NCBI RefSeq assembly: GCF_019243155.1
Contig: NZ_JAFAUS010000267.1
Span: 1-43,753 of the forward strand
Direction of reading: 5' to 3'
Source: Mycobacterium sp.
GTDB lineage: Bacteria > Actinomycetota > Actinomycetes > Mycobacteriales > Mycobacteriaceae
DNA: 43,753 bases
Shown here: positions 1 through 6,713 of the stretch, piece by piece
Position numbering within the stretch: the first letter of the stretch is position 1
Layout: each line of letters opens with the position of its first letter
Made by a program: the position numbers and the translations under genes
The notes under the pieces: model-generated
Told to the model about the DNA's origin: nothing
Databases searched by the model: none
Seen by the model: the letters and a program-made list of their open reading frames with translations, nothing else

Positions 1-7
1 AGCGTTA

Positions 8-1462
8 TCAGAGCTGGATCCAGGCCGACTTCGTCTTGAGGTACGTCTCGATGCCCTCTTTGCCGAATTCGTGACCCCACCCGGACTGCTTGTAGCCACC
101 GAACGGCACATCGTGGTCGAAGACCAACTGGCAGTTGACCTGAACGCTGCCGGCGTGCAGCCGCTTGAGGATCCGGTGGGCCCGGCCGACGTTCTCCGTC
201 CATGCGGTGGCGGCCAGGCCGTAGGTGGTGTCGTTCGCCAGGGCCACGGCCTCGTCCTCGTCGTCGAACGGCAGAATGGTCACCACCGGGCCGAAGATCT
301 CCTGCTGGTAGAGCCGCATGCTCGGGTCGACATTGGTGAGCACCGTCGGGTGGACGAAGTAGCCCTTCCGGTCGAGGCGGTGACCGCCGGTCACGACCTC
401 GACGCCGTCGCGCTTGCCCTCGTCGATGAAGCCCATCACGCGGGTCAGCTGCTTCTGGCTGATCAGCGGGCCGCTGACGCAACCCTCCTCGCTCGGGGCG
501 CCAAGCTTGAACGAATTCGCCATCATCGCAATGCCTTCCACGACCTGGTCGTACACGCCGCGCTGCGCGAAGATTCGCGACCCGCACACGCACCCCTGAC
601 CGGAGTGCACGAAGATGCCCAGCGACGCCATCATGATGGCCTTGTTCAGGTCGGCGTCGTCGAAGATCAGCACCGGCGACTTCCCGCCGAGCTCGAGCGT
701 CACCTTCTTCAGGTTGCCGGCCGATGCCCGCACGATCTCCTTGCCGACCTCGGTGGATCCGGTGAAGGCGACCTTCTCGACGTCGGGATGCGCGCTGATC
801 GCCGCGCCCGCGGTGTGGCCGTAGCCGGTGAGCAGGTTGACGACTCCCTCGGGAACGCCGGCCTCGTGCACCAGCTGGTCGAGCAGGATCGCCGAAAGCG
901 GAGTCTCCTCAGCGGGTTTGACGAGCAGGCTGCCGCCGGCGGCCAACGCCGGGGCGAGCTTGGCGCTCGCGTTGAAGATCGGGCCGTTCCACGGGAAGAT
1001 CAGCCCGACCACCCCGAACGGCTCCTTCAGGGAGTAGGCGTGCATGTTGACGTAGGCGTCGGTCGCAATGCCGTCGGTCTTCACGTCGTACGCGGTGCCG
1101 TTGATCTTGGAACACCAGCCGGCGTAGTAGCGGAAGAACTCGGACACGGTCGACATCTGCAACTGCGCTTGCAGCAAGGGCATGCCGGTGTTGAGCGAGT
1201 CGAGTTGAGCGAATTCCTCGGAGTGCTGGTCGATCAGGTCGCCGATCTTCCACAGGACCTTGGCCCTCTCGCGACCCGGCAGCTCCGACCAGACACCTGA
1301 CTCGAAGGAGGACTTCGCCCGCGCGGCGGCCTCGTCGACGGCCTCGGCCCCGCAATCGGTGAACTCGGTGATCGGCTCTTCGGTCGTGGGGTCGATGACC
1401 TGGATGACGTCACCCGAACCGGGTCGCTTACGGATGTCCTCCAAAACCGTCTGCAGCGTCAT
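8..1462 (-). CDS. NAD(P)-dependent aldehyde dehydrogenase
   Basis: A 484-residue enzyme of the ALDH superfamily, the usual length for a soluble tetrameric or dimeric ALDH that oxidises an aldehyde to the acid. Visible motifs are FPWNGP near residue 156 (cofactor-binding region), FTGSTEVG at 233-240, the general base Glu257 in LELGGKSP, and the catalytic Cys291 in SGQGC. The start is the ATG at 1462, preceded by a GGAAGGG Shine-Dalgarno sequence. The stop lies at 8-10, so the gene is complete but sits at the window edge. The substrate cannot be read from the sequence. A large palindrome about 50 bp upstream (1512-1537) suggests control by a dimeric repressor, perhaps of the TetR type. Confidence 0.93.
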   Translation of the reverse strand: MTLQTVLEDIRKRPGSGDVIQVIDPTTEEPITEFTDCGAEAVDEAAARAKSSFESGVWSELPGRERAKVLWKIGDLIDQHSEEFAQLDSLNTGMPLLQAQLQMSTVSEFFRYYAGWCSKINGTAYDVKTDGIATDAYVNMHAYSLKEPFGVVGLIFPWNGPIFNASAKLAPALAAGGSLLVKPAEETPLSAILLDQLVHEAGVPEGVVNLLTGYGHTAGAAISAHPDVEKVAFTGSTEVGKEIVRASAGNLKKVTLELGGKSPVLIFDDADLNKAIMMASLGIFVHSGQGCVCGSRIFAQRGVYDQVVEGIAMMANSFKLGAPSEEGCVSGPLISQKQLTRVMGFIDEGKRDGVEVVTGGHRLDRKGYFVHPTVLTNVDPSMRLYQQEIFGPVVTILPFDDEDEAVALANDTTYGLAATAWTENVGRAHRILKRLHAGSVQVNCQLVFDHDVPFGGYKQSGWGHEFGKEGIETYLKTKSAWIQL

Positions 1463-1511
1463 CTGATCCCTTCCGTGTAGCCAGCCGTCATCGTCAGCGT
1501 CGGATGCGCTG

Positions 1512-1537
1512 CAATGCTGAGCACCTGCTTAGCATTG
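1512..1537. promoter_or_regulatory. 26-bp palindromic operator upstream of the ALDH gene
   Basis: Near-perfect inverted repeat: arms CAATGCT and AGCATTG enclose an inner AGCA/TGCT pair, with 22 of 26 positions self-complementary. It lies 50 bp before the ALDH start in otherwise non-coding DNA (1463-1594). Length and nested symmetry resemble TetR-family operators binding two dimers. The right half runs into GCATTGTGCGCAC (1532-1544), which differs at one position from GCATTGTGCTCAC in the acyltransferase-cluster promoters; this may be chance. Confidence 0.65.
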
Positions 1538-1594
1538 TGCGCACGGCGCGGTCAAGGGCGGTACGACGGATCGGCCGCACGGGTCAGCCCGGAT

Positions 1595-2005
1595 CTATCG
1601 CAGCTCCTGGATGCGAATGAGGTTGCCTGCAGGATCACGGACGGCGCAGTCGCGGAGTCCGTACGGCTGGTCCGTGGGCTCCTGGACGATCTCGACGGCG
1701 TCGGACTGAAGTCGCTCGAAGGTGCGGTCCAGGTCCTTGGTTGCCAACAGCAGGGTGGCGTAGCTGCCCTTGGCCATCATCTCGGCGATGGTGCGGCGCT
1801 CGTCGTCGGTGATGCCCGGGTTGGCGGCCGGCGGGTTCAGCACGATCGACGTGTCGGGCTGATTCGGCGGCCCGACGGTGATCCAGCGCATCTTGCCTTT
1901 GCCGACGTCGAGTCGGACTTCAAAGCCGAGGGTGTCGCGATAGAAGGCGAGCGAGGCTTCCGGGTCCTCGTGTGGAAGGAAGCTCGAGTGAATCGTGATG
2001 TCCAT
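1595..2005 (-). CDS. VOC (glyoxalase/bleomycin-resistance) superfamily protein
   Basis: A 136-residue single-module VOC protein, with the typical start of such modules (SSFLPHEDPEASLAFYRDTLGFEVR) and the late segment GLRDCAVRDPAGNLIRIQEL that carries the second metal-side strand. Proteins of this family form dimers around a divalent metal and act as isomerases, dioxygenases or drug-binding proteins; the reaction here cannot be told. It begins 4 bp after the stop of the AraC-type regulator gene, so the two are almost certainly cotranscribed. AraC plus VOC pairs are common in actinobacteria. Confidence 0.85.
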   Translation of the reverse strand: MDITIHSSFLPHEDPEASLAFYRDTLGFEVRLDVGKGKMRWITVGPPNQPDTSIVLNPPAANPGITDDERRTIAEMMAKGSYATLLLATKDLDRTFERLQSDAVEIVQEPTDQPYGLRDCAVRDPAGNLIRIQELR

Positions 2006-2009
2006 GCGG

Positions 2010-2459
2010 TCAGGCTAGGTGCGGGCCGGTGACGGATGCTTCTCGATTCCTGATCGGTCGCGTCACTTGTTTGGCCACACAGGGCGGCATTCCCGCCAGC
2101 GCGCCCGCCGACCGGCGCCGGTAGACGCTGGGCGGCACGCCGACCAATTCGGTGAAGCGCGTGCTGAAGGTGCCCAGCGACGAGCAGCCCACCGCGTAAC
2201 AGACGTCGGTGACGCTCATGTCGCCGCGGCGCAGCAGCGCCATCGCGCGCTCGATGCGGCGGGTCATGAGATAGGAGTACGGCGATTCGCCGTACGCGCG
2301 CCGGAATTCGCGGCTGAGGTGCCCGCCGGACATGTGGACGTCGCGGGCCAGCGCCTCGACGTCCAGCGGCTGGGTGTAGTCCCGGTCGATCCGGTCGCGG
2401 ACGCGGCGTAGCAGCGTCAGGGTGCGCAGTCGCTGCGCCTCGTCCGGTCCGCTGGTCAT
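2010..2459 (-). CDS. Short AraC-family transcriptional regulator
   Basis: The ATG at 2459 gives a 149-residue protein starting MTSGPDEAQRL. The upstream in-frame extension to 2570 runs through low-quality sequence and into the divergent hydrolase gene, so I prefer 2459. Almost the whole protein is the double helix-turn-helix of AraC regulators: first HTH near VEALARDVHMSGGHLSREF, second near VTDVCYAVGCSSLGTFSTRF, ending in the usual VPPSVYRRR. There is no separate ligand-binding domain. It precedes the VOC gene by 4 bp and is divergent from the hydrolase at 2548; either could be its target. Confidence 0.87.
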   Translation of the reverse strand: MTSGPDEAQRLRTLTLLRRVRDRIDRDYTQPLDVEALARDVHMSGGHLSREFRRAYGESPYSYLMTRRIERAMALLRRGDMSVTDVCYAVGCSSLGTFSTRFTELVGVPPSVYRRRSAGALAGMPPCVAKQVTRPIRNREASVTGPHLA

Positions 2460-2510
2460 GTGGTGATGGTGACACGTTCGGCGCGAGTTGCCCAGCGACG
2501 CCGTATGCCC

Positions 2511-2538
2511 TTGTGCTACCCGGGCCAAAGCGTAGTGT
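2511..2538 (+). promoter_or_regulatory. Candidate promoter of the hydrolase at 2548
   Basis: TTGTGC at 2511-2516 and TAGTGT at 2533-2538, separated by 16 bp, with the ATG 9 nt after the -10. TANNNT is the mycobacterial SigA -10 pattern. The implied leader is only a few bases or absent. Confidence 0.4.
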
Positions 2539-2547
2539 CCCCACATC

Positions 2548-3369
2548 ATGGGCGATGAAATCCATTTCATCGAAGCGAACGGGCTGAGATTCGCCTACCT
2601 CGAACAGGGCTCCGGGCCGCTGGTTCTCATGCTGCACGGGTTCCCCGATACGGCCCACACGTGGGACGATCTTCGCCCGCGCATCGCGGCCAACGGCTAC
2701 CGCGTCGTCACCCCGTACCTGCGCGGATACCGCCCCAGCGCGATCCCGCCTGCCGATCCCGACCAGGAAACCCTGGCGCGTGACCCGCTGGCGCTGATCG
2801 AAGCGTTCGGCGCCCCAGACGCCGCCGTGATCGGACACGACTTCGGCGCCGCGGCCGCATACGGCGCGGCCGCGATCGGCGCGGATCGGGTGAGAAAGCT
2901 TGTCGTCATTGCCATTCCGCACCCCGCCACGCTCAAACCCTCGCCGCGCAAGCTCTGGGGCGCCCGCCACTTTGCGGCGTACAAGTTACCTGGGGCGGCG
3001 GAACGCTTCGCGCGCAACGACTTCGCGGCTCTGCCCGCCATCTACCGGCGATGGTCTCCCACGTGGAACCCCGATCCGCGGGAGTTCGACGCCATCCGCG
3101 AGACCTTTACCGACCGGGCTAGTCTGAACGCCGCCTTCGGCTACTACCGAAAGCTCTCCCCCCTTCCCAGCGCGTCATTGAAGGCACGAATCACGGTGCC
3201 GGCGGTCGCTTTTGCGGGCCTGGACGATCCGATGGCCGAGCCGTCGGATTATCGGCGCGCGGCGCGGATGTTCGACAACGAGTACATCGTCGAGGAGGTC
3301 CCGGGCGGCCATTTCATGCATCGCGAACATCCTGACGTCTTCGCCGAGCGCCTCTTGGCCCACCTGTGA
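2548..3369 (+). CDS. Alpha/beta hydrolase, epoxide hydrolase-like
   Basis: A 273-residue alpha/beta-hydrolase. HGFPD at 30-34 is the oxyanion motif, and the nucleophile elbow GHDFG has Asp98 rather than Ser, as in epoxide hydrolases and haloalkane dehalogenases. GLDDP probably supplies the acid, and His255 in GGHFMHREHP is the catalytic base. Asp nucleophile plus the HGFPD motif favours an epoxide hydrolase over an esterase. The gene is divergent from the AraC regulator (2459) and converges, 7 bp apart, on the epimerase gene. Cytosolic; no signal peptide. Confidence 0.88.
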   Translation: MGDEIHFIEANGLRFAYLEQGSGPLVLMLHGFPDTAHTWDDLRPRIAANGYRVVTPYLRGYRPSAIPPADPDQETLARDPLALIEAFGAPDAAVIGHDFGAAAAYGAAAIGADRVRKLVVIAIPHPATLKPSPRKLWGARHFAAYKLPGAAERFARNDFAALPAIYRRWSPTWNPDPREFDAIRETFTDRASLNAAFGYYRKLSPLPSASLKARITVPAVAFAGLDDPMAEPSDYRRAARMFDNEYIVEEVPGGHFMHREHPDVFAERLLAHL

Positions 3370-3376
3370 GGAACGC

Positions 3377-4279
3377 CTAGACGGCGACCAGCTCCGGGTG
3401 GAACTTGGCCGCCATCCGCCGAATACCGTCACGCCAGTCCACCGTGGTGCCCCCCACGAGCTCGTGCATCCGGTCGACGCCGGTCGGATTACCGCGCAGC
3501 GCTTGCTCGCTCGCCTCGAAAACCGGCACCTTGCCGACGAGCGAGCCGAGGTAACCGCACCACTCCTGCAGGCTGACGGTCTGGTCGCCGCACCAGTTCA
3601 CGGTGGTCGCCGGGACGGACGCCGCTTCCAACAACTTCGGGATGGTGGCGATGATGTCGTCCTCGTGGATCGGGTTGTAGCGTGCCGGGTCGCCCAGCGG
3701 GACGGGAATCGGGATGCCGGCCAGCATCATCTCCATGTGGTAGAACGGCCAGCCGCCGTTGTCGCCATAGGGGACGTTGAGCCGGGCGATCGTGGTGGGC
3801 ACCTCGAAGACTCGCGCCATCGACCGGGCGACGACTTCCCCGGCGATCTTGGAGATGGAATAGGTGGGAAACAAGGATTTGTGGTTGTCGCCCAGTGCGG
3901 TGCGCTCGGTGCGAGGGTCGTCGCCGGGCGGGTCGTAGACGGCGGCGGAGGAACAGTGCAGAAACGCCTTTGCGCCGCGACAGTGGGCCATCAGCAGCCC
4001 GACGGATTCCGCGTTGGCCGCCAGGTCCTTATCCCAGTTCCCGCTCTTGGCCACCGCAAGGTTGAGGACGTAGTCGAAATCGGTTGGCAGCTTGGTGAAG
4101 TCACCGGTCGCCAAGTTGACCGTACGGCATTGAACGCCGGCCGCCTCCAGGCCTTCGCGGGCCGCCGGATCGGTGAAGCGGGCGATTCCCCAGACATCGT
4201 TGTCGGCCGCGAGCGCCTCGGCGATGGGGGTGGCGAGTTGTCCGGTCGGACCGGTGATCAGGATCTTTGAGCCGCGCAT
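3377..4279 (-). CDS. NAD-dependent epimerase/dehydratase (extended SDR)
   Basis: A 300-residue extended short-chain dehydrogenase. The N-terminal Rossmann motif is ITGPTGQLA (8-16), and the catalytic residues are Ser110/111 in HCSSAAVY and Tyr140-Lys144 in YSISK. Family members epimerise or reduce nucleotide sugars or other small hydroxy/keto substrates; this substrate is unknown. The ATG at 4279 is only 6 nt after a TACCAT -10 (4286-4291), implying a leaderless mRNA. It is divergent from the sensor kinase and shares the intergenic region that holds the cluster-type box at 4319-4339, so it may belong to the same regulon. Confidence 0.88.
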   Translation of the reverse strand: MRGSKILITGPTGQLATPIAEALAADNDVWGIARFTDPAAREGLEAAGVQCRTVNLATGDFTKLPTDFDYVLNLAVAKSGNWDKDLAANAESVGLLMAHCRGAKAFLHCSSAAVYDPPGDDPRTERTALGDNHKSLFPTYSISKIAGEVVARSMARVFEVPTTIARLNVPYGDNGGWPFYHMEMMLAGIPIPVPLGDPARYNPIHEDDIIATIPKLLEAASVPATTVNWCGDQTVSLQEWCGYLGSLVGKVPVFEASEQALRGNPTGVDRMHELVGGTTVDWRDGIRRMAAKFHPELVAV

Positions 4280-4285
4280 GGGCTG

Positions 4286-4351
4286 ATGGTAGCGACGTCG
4301 CGGCGAAGTCGGTCATGCTTTCGCGCATTCTGCTCACCAGCGCGGTACTGT
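4286..4351. promoter_or_regulatory. Divergent leaderless promoters of the epimerase and sensor kinase genes
   Basis: Leftward: TACCAT (read on minus, 4286-4291) ends 6 nt before the epimerase ATG. Rightward: TACTGT at 4346-4351 ends 6 nt before the kinase ATG at 4358. Both fit TANNNT with transcription starting at the A of the ATG. The -35 hexamers are weak; a box shared with the acyltransferase promoters occupies the -35 zone of the kinase. Confidence 0.55.
4319..4339 (+). promoter_or_regulatory. Box shared with the acyltransferase/mmpL promoters
   Basis: The 21 bp here match 14143-14163 at 20 positions; the core is GCGCATTCTGCTCACC against GCGCATTGTGCTCACC. The spacing to the kinase -10 (4346) puts the box over the -35 region, so a bound regulator would either replace the -35 or block it. 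A match this long is not expected by chance in 44 kb. The binding protein is unknown; the response regulator encoded just downstream is the obvious candidate. Confidence 0.7.
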
Positions 4352-4357
4352 CTTGCC

Positions 4358-6043
4358 ATGGCTCCCCGGGGCCGCATCGACCTGCGGCTCGCCACGCAGA
4401 TACTCGTGTTGCAGCTCATCATCGTGACGCTGACGCTGATCGTCGCTTTCGGACTCTTCGCCATGTTCAATCGTGCGCGCCTGGACAGCCAATACCACGT
4501 CCACGCCACGGATATCGCTCGTGTGGTCGCCTCATCCCCCACGGTGGTCACCAACATCGCGCGCTACGACAGCGGCCCGTTGACCCCGAGCCCGCAGCTG
4601 ACCGACGAACTCGCCACGGGTCCGATCCAGGGCGTCGCGACCCGGGTTCAACAACGCACCCATGTGTTGTTCGTCGTCATCGCCAATGCCGAAGGCATCA
4701 GGGTCGCCGATCCCCAGCGCGACAGATTGGGTCGTCATATCAGCGCCGACATCGCGGCACCGTTGGCCGGGCAGGAGATGACATCGCACGACGACACTGT
4801 TCTCGGGCGGGCGATCGTCGCGAAGATCCCGGTGTTCGAGCCGGGTTCCAACCGGGTGTTGGGGGTCGTCATCGTCGGCCTGTCCACCAAGGCTTTCGAT
4901 GAGCAGTTTTCGAAGAACCTGCGCGCGATGGCCGCGATATCCGCTGCACTGCTAGTAATCGCTGTTGTCGGCTCGGCGGCATTGGCCCGGCGCTGGCGAG
5001 GGCTGACACTGGGTCTGCGGCCGGGCGAGATCACCGAATTGGTGCGCACCCAGGCTGCGGTGCTGCAGGGCATCGGCGAGGGCGTGCTGGCGGCAGACAC
5101 GTCCGGCTACACCACGTTCGTCAACGACGAGGCGTGCCGGCTGCTCGAGATCACCAACGAAACGGGGCGGCCGGTCGACCAGATCGGGCTGACCCCAAGG
5201 GTTCTCGACGTGTTCAACACGGCCGATTCGGCGCTGACGCTGGCCACCGTGGGCGAACGCATCGTCGTCGTCTCGGCGCGGCCGGTATCGCGCGAAGGAC
5301 GAGCGCTGGGAACGGTTTTGGTGGTACGGGACCGAACCGACGTGGAATCGCTGACACGGCAACTCGACGCGGTGCAGGTGATGAGCACGGTGCTGCGCGC
5401 TCAGCGCCACGAATTCGCCAACCGGCTGCACCTGCTGAATGGGCTGCTCCAAGCCGGCCATGTGGACGAGGGTCTGCAATATCTGGAAGAAGTTCTCGGG
5501 TCGGGCCCACTGGGATCCGCGCTGCCGGGAATCGAGGCCATCCGCGATGCATACCTGCAGGCCTTCCTGGCCGCCAAGGGTGCGGCCGCCCGCGAAGCCG
5601 GGGTGACGTTGACGATCGGTGAAAACACTTGGGTGTCCGGCCGGCTTGTGCTGCCCGTCGATGTCACCACCGTGGTGGGCAACTTGCTCGACAACGCGAT
5701 CGACGCGGCCCGAACCGGCCATAACGACGTGAAGGAAGTGGACGTCGAACTGCTGCAAGATGGTTCAACGCTGCACATCACCGTCGCCGACAGCGGCGAC
5801 GGTGTGGCGCCCGACTTCGTCGATCACCTCTTCACCGAGGGCACCACGACCAAGCCGGACTCCGGCATACCGGGCGGCCGGGGTATCGGGCTCGCGTTGT
5901 CGCGACAGATCAGTCGTGCGCTCGGCGGTGACCTGTGGCTGGCCAGCGCCGGCGACACCGAATTGCGGCTGCGCGGTGCGGAATTCATTGCCCGGCTGCC
6001 GGGCGTAATGGTAGAGGAGGCGCAATGGGCGACGCAGACCTGA
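4358..6043 (+). CDS. DcuS/CitA-family sensor histidine kinase
   Basis: A 561-residue membrane kinase from the ATG at 4358; the longer in-frame reading from 4286 would run through the promoter. Order of parts: TM1 about 13-37, an extracytoplasmic Cache-type sensing domain about 38-188, TM2 about 189-210, a cytoplasmic PAS domain about 230-325, the phospho-acceptor His351 in RHEFANRLHLLNGLLQ (the H-box of the CitA/DcuS/MalK class), and a C-terminal HATPase with NLLDNAIDAA and the GGRGIGLAL lid. Relatives sense citrate or C4-dicarboxylates in the periplasm. No matching dicarboxylate transporter is adjacent; the neighbour is an mmpL gene, so the ligand may differ. The 3' end overlaps the response regulator gene by 19 bp, hence cotranslation. 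Confidence 0.92.
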   Translation: MAPRGRIDLRLATQILVLQLIIVTLTLIVAFGLFAMFNRARLDSQYHVHATDIARVVASSPTVVTNIARYDSGPLTPSPQLTDELATGPIQGVATRVQQRTHVLFVVIANAEGIRVADPQRDRLGRHISADIAAPLAGQEMTSHDDTVLGRAIVAKIPVFEPGSNRVLGVVIVGLSTKAFDEQFSKNLRAMAAISAALLVIAVVGSAALARRWRGLTLGLRPGEITELVRTQAAVLQGIGEGVLAADTSGYTTFVNDEACRLLEITNETGRPVDQIGLTPRVLDVFNTADSALTLATVGERIVVVSARPVSREGRALGTVLVVRDRTDVESLTRQLDAVQVMSTVLRAQRHEFANRLHLLNGLLQAGHVDEGLQYLEEVLGSGPLGSALPGIEAIRDAYLQAFLAAKGAAAREAGVTLTIGENTWVSGRLVLPVDVTTVVGNLLDNAIDAARTGHNDVKEVDVELLQDGSTLHITVADSGDGVAPDFVDHLFTEGTTTKPDSGIPGGRGIGLALSRQISRALGGDLWLASAGDTELRLRGAEFIARLPGVMVEEAQWATQT

Positions 6044-6708
6044 CGGTGCTGGTGGTAGACGACGATTTCCGAGTCGCCAATATGCATGCCGAGATCGTCA
6101 AGACTCTGCCCGGTTTCACGGTGAGCGGGACGGCGAACACGATCGAGGGCGCGCGGAAGGCCGATCCTGTCGACCTGGCCCTGGTCGACGTCTATCTGCC
6201 CGACGGGTCCGGAGTCGACTTCGTCCGCGAACGTGACGGCGACAGCATGATGCTGAGCGCGGCCACCGAGGCGGCCACGGTCCGGGCCGCGATGTCCGCC
6301 GGGGCACTGAGTTACCTCGTCAAGCCGTTCGCACCCCCCGAGCTGGCCGCGCGGCTGGCCGGCTACGCGCGTTACCGCAAGATATTGGCCGCTCCCAATC
6401 TGACCGCCGCTGACGTGGACGCGGCTCTGGATGCGCTGCGTCCGCGGGTCGCTCCCCCGCCAGCCGCTACCATCGCGGCCTCGTCGACCAAACAGCTTGT
6501 GCTGCAAGCGTTGCGAACGGCCCAGCAGCCGATGTCGGCGGCCGAGGTTTCCGCCGCGATCGGGATATCGCGGGCGACCGCGCAGCGGTACCTGGCGGCG
6601 CTGGCCACGGCCCGCGACGTCACCGTCGGGTTGCGGTACGGGACGACCGGACGACCCGAACAGGAATTCGCAGCCGCCGCCAAGCGGCCGGCCGGGCCCC
6701 CGCGCTGA
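6025..6708 (+). CDS. DcuR/CitB-family response regulator
   Basis: A 227-residue partner of the kinase. The receiver domain has the acidic pocket Asp12-Asp14, phospho-acceptor Asp55 in LALVDVYLPDGSG, Ser78 and Lys100 in YLVKPF. A C-terminal helix-turn-helix at about 160-215 contains MSAAEVSAAIGISRATAQRYL, as in DcuR and CitB. The ATG at 6025 has a strong GAGGAGG Shine-Dalgarno sequence at 6014-6020 inside the kinase gene. The gene ends 5 bp before the convergent mmpL stop. A box common to the mmpL, acyltransferase, papA and kinase promoters makes this protein the leading candidate regulator of the lipid locus; that is inference. Confidence 0.93.
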   Translation: MGDADLTVLVVDDDFRVANMHAEIVKTLPGFTVSGTANTIEGARKADPVDLALVDVYLPDGSGVDFVRERDGDSMMLSAATEAATVRAAMSAGALSYLVKPFAPPELAARLAGYARYRKILAAPNLTAADVDAALDALRPRVAPPPAATIAASSTKQLVLQALRTAQQPMSAAEVSAAIGISRATAQRYLAALATARDVTVGLRYGTTGRPEQEFAAAAKRPAGPPR

Positions 6709-6713
6709 CTCTC

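Noticed and set aside
4358..6708. Two-component system assigned to the AtoE-like transporter at 29653
   Set aside because: The transporter is 23 kb away and its upstream region lacks the box; AtoE is not a citrate or C4-dicarboxylate carrier.
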